64,000 nt of DNA. It comes from Lewinellaceae bacterium. Lineage in GTDB: Bacteria; Bacteroidota; Bacteroidia; Chitinophagales; Saprospiraceae. The first letter of the stretch is position 1. Each line of letters starts with the position of its first letter. Below the pieces are notes generated by a model, which was not told the origin of the DNA, made no database searches, and was given only the letters and a program-made list of their open reading frames with translations. The position numbers and the translations under genes are program-made. Where the stretch lies: positions 62,001 to 126,000 of the forward strand of contig JACJYA010000018.1 of the NCBI GenBank assembly GCA_020636315.1. The letters are read 5' to 3'. Below, piece after piece: positions 37,032 through 46,298 of the stretch.

Positions 37032-37434
37032 CGGTGCATTTGTTATTTGGGTAGCGGTGCAGTTGGTAAATATATGAAAATGGGGAGAATGATTGGGAGG
37101 GGAGGGGCAAGTGCTTTGCTTTCTTTAGGTGAGGGGTGAATGACGGGCTTTTTTACTGGCTGGAGAAAGTTCTAAAAAACGTAGGTGTAGTGGTTTTTTG
37201 AAACCCAGGGAAGGCTTGTCGTAAAAGGGTTTGAGGAAGATTTTGGCATCGTTTCCGGAAAGTTTTGAAAAACGAACGTTTTGATGGATTTTCCATTTTA
37301 CCCTTTCTCCCCTTCACACCACCACCCTGGGATGTTGTGCCAATGAGGAATGAGGCTGGTGGCCTTGCCAGCATAAACCTAAAAATGAAGGGAAAGCACA
37401 ACGCGCCTTCCCTTCCAATTAACCGAGTAGCACC
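37032..37434. other. Gene-free stretch upstream of the TIR-STAND gene
   Basis: About 400 bp; overlapping frames on both strands are low-complexity and lack coding features. It presumably contains the TIR-STAND promoter; no specific motif could be assigned. Confidence 0.35.
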
Positions 37435-37767
37435 TCAGCAATCACAATCCAAAAGAAAATCAGATTCTTCGCCTTGCAGTTGTTCCTTACCCAGGATCGG
37501 TGGAGGCTGGTTGCCAGGCGGAAGGGGCCTGCAATTGGTGCAACCGTCGGGCTCCTGGTCCTGTTCCTGCAGCTGTTCTTTCTCCAGGATTTCAGGTTCC
37601 GGGTTTTCCGGAACCGGGCGGCAATCGAGACAACCAACATCGTCGGACTGTAGCTGTTCTTTCAGTTGTAAGGAAGCGGGGGGCTCCAGGGTAAGGAATG
37701 GGTCCTCGCTGCAGGCAGAGAGGGTGATGGCCAGCGCGAAGGCGGCCAGGATGGTTGTAGTTTTCAT
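37435..37767 (-). CDS. Small Cys/Pro-rich lipoprotein with internal repeats
   Basis: A 110-aa lipoprotein: signal peptide TTTILAAFALAITLSAC with lipobox LSAC (lipidated Cys19). The mature part has imperfect repeats of KEQLQ followed by a short acidic segment and CLDCRP or CTNCRP, then a Pro-rich linker. A third KEQLQ leads to a terminal DCDC. The paired cysteines could bind metal or form disulfides. No family recognised. It is one of four small exported proteins encoded in a row on this strand. Confidence 0.65.
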   Translation of the reverse strand: MKTTTILAAFALAITLSACSEDPFLTLEPPASLQLKEQLQSDDVGCLDCRPVPENPEPEILEKEQLQEQDQEPDGCTNCRPLPPGNQPPPILGKEQLQGEESDFLLDCDC

Positions 37768-37956
37768 AGCTGTTGTTGTTGTTGAAAAGAAAAAGGCAGC
37801 CCTGGGGCTGCCGGAAAAAGGGGGGCAAAGGGTAGCTTTTAGGTTTATTTTTTTCTTTGCAGTAGGAATGTGCTTTTACTTTGTGGGTAGTTTAGAATTT
37901 TAGAATGGTTAGCCTTTTCTTGCCCTTTTTCCTTGATGAAAAAGGGCCAAAAAATC

Positions 37957-38180
37957 AAGGCTTTAGATCGTTTTGGATAGTACTAAGCTGAATTTTCTGT
38001 CAGCGCGGCCCAAGCCGTTCGCAAGGATGTGAAAGGAATTGGGCCCATCTCTTAGCTGTTCGGTTAGCATCAGGCCAGGATATTACGGTTGAGGCTCACT
38101 TCTGGGCAGCTTTACAGCCCTTTGGGAAAATTCAGCTAAGTACTATTGGCCAAAACGCTCTAAGGCCGGTGGTCCCAATG
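37957..38180. repeat. Dispersed ~230-bp repeat, copy 2
   Basis: Matches the unit at 24821-25054 block by block, including TTTGGATAG-CTAAGC at one end and AGCTAAG-CTATT-GCCAAA-CTCTAAGGCCG at the other, in the same orientation. It fills most of the 620-bp space between the lipoprotein gene and the disrupted one and has no coding potential. Confidence 0.7.
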
Positions 38181-38388
38181 GTCTGCCTTTATCCATAGCT
38201 GTTTCACATAAGGAATGTCTGTCAAAGAGCCTGGCATTTCCGGGAAGGTGGCTGGTTGTTGTGGAGCTGACGGAGTGTGGAGGCTTGTGGTTGGAGCGGG
38301 AGGGCTGAAGGCCCGGGAAGAGGAGCAGCCATTTCCTGGAAATTACTACCCTTTGCCTGAACAATATACGCAGGAAAAGTATGATTTG

Positions 38389-39060
38389 TCAATGTTTTGA
38401 TTGCAAAACTTTTAGCTGGAACCAAAAGCCGCCTTCCTGGAGGAGGCAATTGAGGTGAGGCTCCGAGAGTTGCATCATGGCGTAGAACCGGTTGCCGGGA
38501 AGGGAGCCGGTGTTTCCATTATCGAACGCGCCAGGGTAGGGGCAGAGCGGATCCGCCCAAATACTGATGGGAAGTCCTGAGGCGATGATGGGTATAAGAG
38601 CTTGATCGGATTCTATCCTTCGCGGATAAATTGCCACCTTTTTGATGATACTGCGTTGAAGAACCGGGCTTCGTAGCTCTGCTACGATCCCGAACCTCCG
38701 CCTTGTCTCATCAAAAAGTTGTCTAATTTCTCCATCAAAGATAGAATCCGATCAAGCTCTAAGAGGGGACTCTATAGAGAACAGCCTTTGATGTTCATCC
38801 AGGAGGGCGATGAAGCCATCCCAGCCCGGGCAGGAAGCAAAGGCCTGTTTACCTGCCGGCAGGTAGCACCATTTCCCATTGGCATCAGGCTGGATATTGA
38901 GGCGGACGAGGCAGGAATCGATGCTGTAGTAGCCTTCCACCAGGAGGGTATCGGGTGGGGTTTCGCAAGGACGTGGGGGAGAGGTTGGAGAAGGGACTGG
39001 TTTTTGCTGGCAAGCTGTTAGAGAAAAAGCCAGGAAGAGAAGGGGAGTTATCATTTTCAT
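38389..39060 (-). pseudogene. Lipoprotein gene split by a MITE
   Basis: The N-terminal part (39060 to about 38763) encodes a lipoprotein signal with lipobox LTAC, a Pro-rich segment and GYYSIDSCLVRLNIQPDANGKWCYL. The reading frame then enters the MITE at 38598-38759 and stops. The C-terminal part resumes on the other side. Deleting the element plus one TAA duplication gives FSIESPL joined in frame to IPIIASGLPISIWADPLC and on to the stop at 38389. The ancestral protein was about 170 aa, exported and Cys-containing; function unknown. Confidence 0.85.
38598..38759. repeat. MITE-like element 2 (162 bp, TAA target duplication)
   Basis: Perfect terminal inverted repeats GAGCTTGATCGGATTCTAT and complement (38598 and 38759 ends), flanked by TAA on both sides. 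Size equals element 1. It interrupts the lipoprotein gene, and its clean excision restores the frame, which fixes the element ends. Its interior resembles the degenerate copy near 53.4 kb. Confidence 0.85.
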
Positions 39061-39171
39061 CAGATAGCTTTAAAAGAATGAAAGCATGGTAGTACCACAC
39101 TCAGAAGAAAAAAAGCTGGAGCCAGCGCCGCCGGCTCCAGGCAAACAGATGCGACATGACTAGCAGGAAAT

Positions 39172-39723
39172 TTATGGGCCATTATCATTTTCCAAAGCCA
39201 GCGGGTTTCGGGCGATGACCCGGAAGTGGATGGGTTTGCCGGCGGCGCACTCCCAGAAACCGGGCGGCCAGATAACCCGGTACTCGCTCACTTCGTCGTG
39301 GCCGACAAACAGGGAGGTGCGTTCCGGCGGAGGGCAGCCTTCCACCCGAAAGAACGCATTTGCGGTGCACCACGCCCCGATGCCCGGCGCCTGGATGCGG
39401 AGCACCTTGATGAACCCCAGCCCTACATGGCGGATGATGGTGCTATCGATGCTGAAGGACAAAGCCGGAGAAGAGAGAGGCCGTTGCTGGCAGTTAGCCT
39501 CCAGTACTCCCTGTTCAAAATCCACCCAGCCCTCATACACAAACTGGCAGGGGTTGTAGCAGTTCGTCCCGGGCGCCATAGGCGGCGGGTTGAAGACAGG
39601 GTAGGGGCAGGAGCCAGCCTGCGCCTGGGGGAGGGCTGCCGGCGGCTCCTGCGGGGAGGCTCCTTTCTCACAGGAAAGGAAAAAGAGAGATAGAATAAAG
39701 AAGGGAAGAAAAGAAGTATTCAT
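39172..39723 (-). CDS. Small lipoprotein, Cys-rich, unknown function
   Basis: A 183-aa protein from ATG 39723 with signal peptide and lipobox (FFILSLFFLSC, lipidated Cys). The mature part is Pro/Cys-rich at first (CPYPVFNPPPMAPGTNCYNPC), then beta-rich, ending GFWECAAGKPIHFRVIA. Six or more cysteines in the mature part suggest disulfides. No family recognised. Same strand and style as the neighbouring small exported proteins. Confidence 0.72.
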   Translation of the reverse strand: MNTSFLPFFILSLFFLSCEKGASPQEPPAALPQAQAGSCPYPVFNPPPMAPGTNCYNPCQFVYEGWVDFEQGVLEANCQQRPLSSPALSFSIDSTIIRHVGLGFIKVLRIQAPGIGAWCTANAFFRVEGCPPPERTSLFVGHDEVSEYRVIWPPGFWECAAGKPIHFRVIARNPLALENDNGP

Positions 39724-39745
39724 AGCTTTAATCATTTAACGGTAA

Positions 39746-40180
39746 TCAATGCAACACACAAGCCGCAGCAAACCGGGCCTTCATTTCCTGCGTCCTGGCG
39801 TCAACTTCCAGCAGGGAAGGCTGCTGCTCATCGAAAACCACCACATAATAAAAGCCCCGATAAACGACCGGCACCGTGACGTGCAGCCCACGGCAAAAGC
39901 CTTTGAACAAAGGGAAAAGCGGCTCGCCTGCTTCCTCCCGGAAATAGACACAGAAAGGATAGGTGCCCATCGGCTTATAGAAGGGCGCCAGCTGGCGGAA
40001 CCGGTGAAAGCCGTAGGCCTCCAAATGTTCGGTTGCCTCACCGCGTTGCAGGCAGCGGGCGCCATCGAAGCGGGTGAGGATCTCCGGGGAAACCGGGCTT
40101 AAGTTGTCCGAGGGAAAGGAGTGTTGCCCGGAGGCAGCCAGGGCCAGGAGGCAGAAGAGGAGGAAAAAGAGGATTTTCAT
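39746..40180 (-). CDS. Small secreted protein, unknown function
   Basis: A 144-aa protein with a signal peptide (ILFFLLFCLLALAASG, cleavage before QHSFP). The mature region is aromatic and beta-rich (GTYPFCVYFREEAG, VVYRGFYYVVVFDEQQPSLLEVDARTQ), with four cysteines. It lies 22 bp upstream of the 183-aa lipoprotein gene on the same strand, so the two are probably co-transcribed. Confidence 0.7.
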   Translation of the reverse strand: MKILFFLLFCLLALAASGQHSFPSDNLSPVSPEILTRFDGARCLQRGEATEHLEAYGFHRFRQLAPFYKPMGTYPFCVYFREEAGEPLFPLFKGFCRGLHVTVPVVYRGFYYVVVFDEQQPSLLEVDARTQEMKARFAAACVLH

Positions 40181-40436
40181 GGTATCGCATTAGGTTTCAG
40201 AAAAAGTCCTGACACCTCTTGCTGTTTTCCGGGAAGGAAGATAGAAGCAAAAGGGAAAAGCTGTAGCTGACATTGTTTAAAGCGTCCGAAAAAAGAGTAG
40301 CTTATTGAAAATATTCTACACGGTTTTACCTCCTCTTTGGTGCGGAATTAGTGTGGGTATATTTATCGTTGTGCATGTTTTCGCAGAACCCCTGTGATGG
40401 CCAAATCGCTCAATGCAGGATGCAAACCGGGGAGTT

Positions 40437-41273
40437 CTATTTATCAGGCGGGTATATTTTTGACGTACTCGGCGAGGAAAGGATTGACCGCATTTGAGTA
40501 ATAGCGGCTTCATTCAATCTGATGACCCGTTCATCCTGGCTTAACCCTTGGCGGATCAGCTCTGCGTTGATAGCCTCGAGGTTGGCCAGCACAAGCAATT
40601 GTTCCGTTGTGGCTTGATCCCGGATATTACCTTTCTCGTCTGAATTTTGCACCCGCCATTCTTTGGCAGTCATGCCAAACAGGGCCAGGTTGAGAATATC
40701 AGCTTCGTCGGCGTAGATCAGTCCGCTTGTTTTGTCTTGTGCCAACCGGGGTGGGATCAGCGTTTCTTTAATCGCATCGGTGTGAACAGAATAATTGATT
40801 TTGGTCAAGAGGCGTTTCAGGCTCCAATCAAATGCTGCGTGTTTTTCCCGCGCTTCTGCCTGTTTTAAGCGCTGAAATTCTTTGGCAATATAGACTTGAA
40901 ATGTAGGCGATAGCCAGAGCGCAAAGTTAAAGGCAATATCAGGATGGGCATATGTGCCTCCGTATCGGCCAGTTCTGGCTTTTATACCGATAGCGTTCGT
41001 TTCTCTTGTCCATTTTTTAACGGACAGTTTGAAACGGTTCAGTCCGGTCTGTGCGAATATTCCGTCGAATCCGACGGAATTAAAATCCGGATTGTGGACA
41101 ATTTCCCAAACGCCAAGAAATTCAACGGTGTTACGGTTGCGCATCCAATTTTCTATGTGGGAACCACCGCCTTCAAAAGCCGAATCAATATCTGTCAGAG
41201 ATAGGTAATCTCCTTCACTGGAAATCAGAGATATTTTTTTACCCTGTACAAGAATGTCCTTTTTCTTAGCCAT
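40437..41273 (-). CDS. KilA-N domain protein
   Basis: A 278-aa protein from ATG 41273 (MAKKKDILVQG); a longer frame upstream adds 17 hydrophobic residues unlikely to be real. Residues 15-135 match KilA-N: YLSLTDIDSAFEGG, IENWMRNRNTVEFLGVWE, GRYGGTYAHPDIAFNFALWLSPTFQVYIAKEF. KilA-N is a DNA-binding domain common in phage antirepressors and mobile elements. The C-terminal half (TKINYSVHTDAIKETLIPP onward) resembles the part that follows in Bacteroidota KilA-N proteins. It marks the start of a cluster of mobile-element-like genes. Confidence 0.88.
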   Translation of the reverse strand: MAKKKDILVQGKKISLISSEGDYLSLTDIDSAFEGGGSHIENWMRNRNTVEFLGVWEIVHNPDFNSVGFDGIFAQTGLNRFKLSVKKWTRETNAIGIKARTGRYGGTYAHPDIAFNFALWLSPTFQVYIAKEFQRLKQAEAREKHAAFDWSLKRLLTKINYSVHTDAIKETLIPPRLAQDKTSGLIYADEADILNLALFGMTAKEWRVQNSDEKGNIRDQATTEQLLVLANLEAINAELIRQGLSQDERVIRLNEAAITQMRSILSSPSTSKIYPPDK

Positions 41274-41316
41274 AAGACGAAAATACATTAAAAGTAAGGA
41301 AAAGGGAAGGTGGAGG

Positions 41317-41606
41317 TTATGCATTGCTCAATAGGAAATACTGTAGAGCTTCGACTTTATAGCCAGCTTTGTGCCCGGATACCGACAAGCCCCAATTGGC
41401 CTCAGCGCATCCAAACAACTTCGCCCGCTCCAGGATCTCACCCACCCGTACAAAATATTCTCCTGACAGGTACTTCACATCCCCCCAACTCCATTTCAGG
41501 TAGTTGCCCTTCATCTTAAAGACATCTTCCACACAGTAAGCCAGCAACAGCTGGCCTTAGCTTCCAGCTCGCAGATGGCTTTTTCGAATTGTTCTTCGAG
41601 GTTCAT
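41317..41606 (-). pseudogene. Short mobile-element-type gene with a frameshift
   Basis: The frame opens at ATG 41606 with NLEEQFEKAICELEAK and then shifts. Adding one base in the GGCC at 41553-41556 continues as GQLLLAYCVEDVFKMKGNY and through LKWSWGDVKYLSGEYFVRVG to the stop at 41317, a ~96-aa protein. No family recognised. The loss of one G in a G run is the same kind of lesion as in the TIR-STAND gene. Confidence 0.6.
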
Positions 41607-41750
41607 GGCTGTGGTTTTTTATGATTGAACATGCCTACTTGCTTACCAGTGGCTTAACTGGCAGAAAAGGAATGGCGAGAATGTGGATTTTCGCGGATTT
41701 GGCTACCAATCAGTGTTAGCCTGCCGCATCCGCGTAAATCCGTGTTCCAT

Positions 41751-42392
41751 CTACTCTTCCCCCAGTGCATGGAAGGCCGCCCCCTCCGGCACCTCTTCAA
41801 AAACCGGAGGCGAGTAGTTTTCGGCAAACTGCGTATCGCCAGCGCCCGTGTTCGTATCCTCGCGCCAGACCTGGAGGCCCTTCACGGCATTCTGCAGGGT
41901 GGCCACCTCCTCCGGGCTGATCGGCTCGTAGTCGAAGAAAGCAATGTGGTACTTCTTGCCTTCTGCCCCCGGGCTTTTGCTTTCTTTCTGCACCGGCGAT
42001 ATCTTCAGGCGAACCTCGGTCAGTTTCACATTGTCGTAAAACATACGGTCAGCGACCACCTGCATCAGGTTCTGGACACTGTAGCCATGAAGCAGCAGGT
42101 TGCACAGCTGGCGCTCCTCGTTCAGGAAGAAGAACTCCGCCCATTTTTTCATACCCACACCCAGGATGTTGTCGGAAAAGATGCGGTAAGCCACCGGAAT
42201 GATCACAAACACTTCGCGTGGCTTGGTCAGTACTGTTTCGCCACGGATATTGAAGACCCCTCGGCTGGCATCGAAGCGGTATTGCAGCGGGCGGCCCGGA
42301 AAATAGGTTACAGGCAGCAGTTCGCCCGTTTTCTCGTCAACCAGGTTGCCATTAGGCTGGATGATCGGCAGATAAACTGTTTTCTTGCTCAT
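41751..42392 (-). CDS. Hypothetical protein of a mobile-element cluster
   Basis: A 213-aa soluble protein with no signal peptide. Readable features: an N-terminal PNGNLVDEKTGELLPV segment, a central EFFFLNEERQLCNLLLHGY helix, VADRMFYDNVKLTEVRLKI, and an acidic tail. I do not recognise the family. It lies in a run of co-oriented small genes from KilA-N to the 66-aa gene, consistent with a phage or plasmid-derived module. Confidence 0.68.
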   Translation of the reverse strand: MSKKTVYLPIIQPNGNLVDEKTGELLPVTYFPGRPLQYRFDASRGVFNIRGETVLTKPREVFVIIPVAYRIFSDNILGVGMKKWAEFFFLNEERQLCNLLLHGYSVQNLMQVVADRMFYDNVKLTEVRLKISPVQKESKSPGAEGKKYHIAFFDYEPISPEEVATLQNAVKGLQVWREDTNTGAGDTQFAENYSPPVFEEVPEGAAFHALGEE

Positions 42393-42561
42393 GATAGAAA
42401 GTTTGAAATGTTAGAAAATCGGATCAGGTGTTGGTTTTTACTATCTGCGCAAGTTTGGAAGTGCGAAGTGGGAAATCGGAAACCGGAAAGTGCCTTTTGC
42501 TTGCCATTCCCACACGTCTTCTCTACGTTCTTCCGGGCAAGTTTCCGCTTTCCCCAATGCA

Positions 42562-42915
42562 TCACCACGGTAAATAGGTAAATTGCAGGATGTCAACCAG
42601 CTCAAGAGGTGTAACAGAGCCGTGCGTCTCGATGTACAAGGTGCCGGGAAACGGCTCAGTGACCTTAACCACCCGTTTATCTTTAACAGCCTGGAACACC
42701 TCCGGCAGCCACTTACCGGATTCATTTTGTGCCAGGAACTTTCGCACCGCGATATTCCGGACCGTAACATCCGGTATAAAGCCCTCGCGTACTGCCTGTT
42801 CCCGTTCCTCCTGCCTGGATAGTTCCTCGCTAACAGCCGACCGTTCTTCCCAGTCCGCTAATGCGGCGTTGATGCGGTGTTCCATGTGGCAGGAGTATGA
42901 TGAAGGGTATGACAT
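42562..42915 (-). CDS. Hypothetical protein of a mobile-element cluster
   Basis: A 117-aa soluble protein with a charged helical first half (ALADWEERSAVSEELSRQEEREQAVREGF) and a beta-rich second half ending PGTLYIETHGSVTPLELVDILQFTYLPW. An internal ATG at codon 11 (MEHRINAALADW) is an alternative start. No family recognised; co-oriented with its neighbours. Confidence 0.55.
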   Translation of the reverse strand: MSYPSSYSCHMEHRINAALADWEERSAVSEELSRQEEREQAVREGFIPDVTVRNIAVRKFLAQNESGKWLPEVFQAVKDKRVVKVTEPFPGTLYIETHGSVTPLELVDILQFTYLPW

Positions 42916-43014
42916 AACAAATTGGGTTTTTGTTTTGGAATTGAGGCCTGGAGAGTGGGGGAGAGGGCGATAGGGAAAACTGGAGACACTAAGAGCAATG
43001 TTGCCCGGTCACTT

Positions 43015-43215
43015 TCACCTTGAACCGTTTCGCTCTTCCAGCAAGATGGAATCAACAATGCCGACAGCCATGTGGAACTTGCTGCCACCGCCACCAAATT
43101 TGCGGACATAACGCCGGTAATAGCGGGTGTATTTCTCTTCAGAGAGCTGTAAATTCATGCTGCGGGCATAACGCTGGGCGTGCCCTTTGATGGTGGTGGG
43201 CTCCTTGTTTTCCAT
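43015..43215 (-). CDS. Small basic protein of a mobile-element cluster
   Basis: A 66-aa basic protein: TTIKGHAQRYARSMNLQLSE, then TRYYRRYVRKFGGGGSKFHM. Its size and charge fit a nucleic-acid-binding accessory protein, but no known motif is present. First gene of the co-oriented run ending at the KilA-N gene. Confidence 0.5.
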   Translation of the reverse strand: MENKEPTTIKGHAQRYARSMNLQLSEEKYTRYYRRYVRKFGGGGSKFHMAVGIVDSILLEERNGSR

Positions 43216-43639
43216 TGTTGAAAGAGTTAATTTCTGTCTTGATCTAAATACAATTTACGGATTTTTACCGTTAAAAACAAAATAATTGAAACAAAAAAGT
43301 GTAATAAATTTAATTGAAAATCAATTGTTTATGTGGTTTTTAGGGCATTGATAAACAGATTAAAAATTGCCTTTGGGCATATCCCAAAACCGGAGTTTCT
43401 TTTCAGGCAGAAGTATTAGAAAAGCGTAAACGGAGTGTTATTTACCCCTCCTTCCTCCTGGCTTCAACCACCTGGCCAACTGCCCCAGGTTATCGAAAGC
43501 GCCGGTCTACTGGAACCAAGCCGGCGGTGAGCAGATGCAGGCAAAAACCAACCCCCCCGCCGGAGGCACAATAAAAACAGTCGCGGCCTTAGCCGCACCA
43601 TATTTCTCAGGAGGTGTGTAGCGAGCAGGGAGGCGGGCA

Positions 43640-43820
43640 GGCGGCGAGCCACAGTGAAAAAACAACCCCCGGAACAAAAACCTACGGCCGTAACAGGGCT
43701 GAAGGGGCAGGCGCAGCGCACAGCGCAAGGAAAAGAGGCCGCCTCCGTACACCTTGCGCTGCTGCCCCTGAGGCCCTACCTTGTGGAGGTTTTTGGTTTG
43801 GGGTTTTTCACTGTGGGGAG
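43640..43820. repeat. Long imperfect palindrome in a 1.1-kb gene-free region
   Basis: Matching arms in inverted order: CCACAGTGAAAAA (43649) with its complement (43804-43816), AAAAACCT with its complement near 43787, AGGGGCAG (43703-43710) and AGCGCAAGG (43722-43730) with CCTTGCGCT-GCTGCCCCT (43752-43769). The centre is near 43741. The surrounding 43216-44315 holds no convincing gene; a 179-codon plus-strand frame is compositionally odd and lacks any domain. Confidence 0.55.
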
Positions 43821-44315
43821 CTGCTGGCGAGCGGAACAGGGAGCAGGGGGTAGAAAGCAGAGATCAGAGAGCGGACAGCGGACAGCTACACTGCCATATT
43901 TCCCTCCAAAGTTAGCGGCACTTTTTCATTTTCCGGTTTTGGAGGTTATTGGACACGGAGATGAGGCCTTCGTCCGGGAGGGTTGGGGTAAGCGGGCGGC
44001 GCCGGCAGGTGACATTAAGAAACGAAGTGCCGGGCGCGGGGTGCCCGGTGCTGAGCTGGAGGCAAAGCCTGCCGGCGCTGCCCGCGCGGGGCTGGCCAGG
44101 CTGCCGGTGCCTGCCGGTAATGAGCTGCTCCAAAGTGAGGCAGGAGGAGGCTGCCTGGAGAGCATGGCGGTGGGAGGGGGGATTCTAAGATAAAAGAAAC
44201 CGAACGTAGAATAAATGCTTTTTAAGTGCTATGGAAGGTGGATTACAGATAAAGAAGGGTTGAGCAGAAGAATCCGAAAGCAACTCCGGAAACTCAACCG
44301 TGACAGGCCTTTCCC

Positions 44316-44433
44316 TTATTTCTTACGCCGGCCATACTCAGAAGGTAATATTCCAAAGAATTCCCGGAAGCACTTGCTGAAATATTTGGGTGTTTTAAAA
44401 CCAGTTTGGTAGCAAACATCTGCGACGAGTATC
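44316..44433 (-). pseudogene. Remnant of an AraC-family regulator
   Basis: The end of the minus-strand frame reads VADVCYQTGFKTPKYFSKCF then REFFGILPSEYGRRKK and stop. This is the second helix-turn-helix of an AraC-type DNA-binding domain (GF-s-YFsk-FkefG-tPseYR). Upstream residues do not continue the family, so only about 37 codons of the 3' end survive. Confidence 0.72.
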
Positions 44434-44579
44434 CATGTCAAAGTACAAATTGCCCTATCAGCCGTATTCCCATTCTTTCTGGCTGCGCCCGGTGAAAAAT
44501 GCCGGTAGCCTGGAAATGGTGTTGAGAGAAATGGGGTATGAATAAGGATCATTGGCTATCCGTTGATGAAAATACCGGG

Positions 44580-46286
44580 TCACCATTTAACGAACTTCTC
44601 CACCTGGATAACCCTGCCTTCTACAGCCAGGGAAATGTAATACAGGCCAGGAGGGAAGCTGCCCGAGAAAAAGTTGCTTGCCCCATCTTTTACCGGAATG
44701 GCTTCCAGTTGCTGCCCGAGGCTGTTGAAAATACGGATCTCTCCTTCTGTTCCGAACGGCAACCGAGTTTCAATGGTGCTGCCCGATGCTGCCGGGTTTG
44801 GATAAATGCGGAAAGCATAATCGCTAAACGGGCTAACCTCTTCTACATCCACCGGAATGTCAATGTTGATGCAATACAGGTCGTTGGAAGGATCCACATC
44901 CAGTTTTTGATCCGGCATGGAAGTCCAGATGCAAAGTTCCCACGAGCCGGAGGGGTCCTCGGCAAAAGAAGCCTGGACCCCTTCCCATGTCAGCTCCATG
45001 GCCTCGCCCGGCAGTAGGCCCAGGCTGTCAAAACGTTGAGAAAACCCTTGGTGTTTCCACCCACAGTTCGTATTAATACCTGGAAATTTCACATTGAGGT
45101 TAACACGCTGTAAAGTGGAGTCGCTAAAATTCTGAACCCGGGCTTTCAGGGCCGGAAGCGTAAGCTGGTATTTGCCGGAGTATGCTAGTACAGGTTCCTG
45201 CTCTAATCTGAAGCCGGTGACCCCGGCATCCCGGTTCGTTATTACGGTATTGCCGTCGAAATCGTATTTTTTCAGGAAGGCGGCATTATTGCCTTTTCCC
45301 GGGCCTAAGGAGCCGAAGCGTTCCGTACCGGCCAGCACAACACCATCCGGAGCCAGGGCAATCAGGCTAAAGTGATGGCCTTCGGGTAGGGTGAAATCAC
45401 TTTGCAAAGCCAGGTTTTCATCGTAAACGTACGCATGGGGGCCACTGGTCAAAACGGCGGTATGGTTACCGCTTATGGAGAAGTCAATGATGCTTTCCCC
45501 GGGAAACCCAATGGCACCTAATGAATTCATTTCCATATTAAGTAGTGAATCTATTGCTATACTAAATAAAAAGGCCGAATCGTTTCTTTGCCCTAAGAGT
45601 AGATCTGAATCGAATATTCCGAGCCTTTCATAAGGATGAATGTCATACAAACAATTGTATCTGGAAAAGCCAATATCAAAGTAAAGAAAGCAAGTTGCTT
45701 TCCATGTGGAAATGATGACAGTATCTTTAGAATTGACTACCATATCTACTATCAAACTGATATAGGGGTCTAGTATCGTAGTGATACTGCCAAAGTCATC
45801 AGTTCTTGTTTTTGCAATTCGGAGGTTATACTTATTGTATGTTAGAACCGTAGTATTGTCGGATAGCACACCGCCAAAGTAATTTTTGCAGTCAGGAGCA
45901 TAATAATGGTTAATACGATTCCAGGATTGGTCAAATTTCGAAATATAACGCCACTCAGGACAAATATTCTCTGTGAACCAATTATACTCTGTGAACCAAT
46001 AGGAAGAGTCAGGCGACTCCGTCACGTCAAAAAGGGTGCTAAAGCGGGCATCATCACTGATAGAATGGCTGAATATCTCTACTCCGGCCTCATCAACCAC
46101 TGTGAACCTGTTGCGAAGATTATAACTACCATCGCCATTATTGATCAGGATATATTGGCCATTTCGGGTCCTCTTCAGTTTATAGGGGCCGTCGGAAAAG
46201 CGAAAATCATCCACAACAACTTCGAATTGGCCGTAGGAAAAGAAAAACAGGAATAATGAACAAGTGAGTGAAGTTATCGCCTTCAT
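44580..46286 (-). CDS. Type IX secreted protein with C-terminal sorting domain
   Basis: A 568-aa protein from ATG 46286 (MKAITSLTCSLFLFFFSYGQ signal). The body is beta-rich without a recognised catalytic domain and resembles beta-propeller-like Bacteroidota surface proteins. A CARDB-like segment (LKARVQNFSDSTLQRVNLNV) precedes the sorting domain. The last ~80 residues are a type A T9SS sorting domain: FRIYPNPAASGSTIETRLP, IRIFNSLGQQLE, SGSFPPGLYYISL. It should cross the outer membrane via T9SS and be anchored or released. The next gene upstream is also T9SS cargo, 13 bp away, probably the same operon. Confidence 0.85.
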   Translation of the reverse strand: MKAITSLTCSLFLFFFSYGQFEVVVDDFRFSDGPYKLKRTRNGQYILINNGDGSYNLRNRFTVVDEAGVEIFSHSISDDARFSTLFDVTESPDSSYWFTEYNWFTENICPEWRYISKFDQSWNRINHYYAPDCKNYFGGVLSDNTTVLTYNKYNLRIAKTRTDDFGSITTILDPYISLIVDMVVNSKDTVIISTWKATCFLYFDIGFSRYNCLYDIHPYERLGIFDSDLLLGQRNDSAFLFSIAIDSLLNMEMNSLGAIGFPGESIIDFSISGNHTAVLTSGPHAYVYDENLALQSDFTLPEGHHFSLIALAPDGVVLAGTERFGSLGPGKGNNAAFLKKYDFDGNTVITNRDAGVTGFRLEQEPVLAYSGKYQLTLPALKARVQNFSDSTLQRVNLNVKFPGINTNCGWKHQGFSQRFDSLGLLPGEAMELTWEGVQASFAEDPSGSWELCIWTSMPDQKLDVDPSNDLYCINIDIPVDVEEVSPFSDYAFRIYPNPAASGSTIETRLPFGTEGEIRIFNSLGQQLEAIPVKDGASNFFSGSFPPGLYYISLAVEGRVIQVEKFVKW

Positions 46287-46298
46287 AAACAATTTTTA

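Noticed and set aside
43654..44193. 179-codon plus-strand frame
   Set aside because: No domain, no homologous pattern, unusual composition, and it spans the palindrome; the minus-strand AraC remnant nearby shows the region is decayed.
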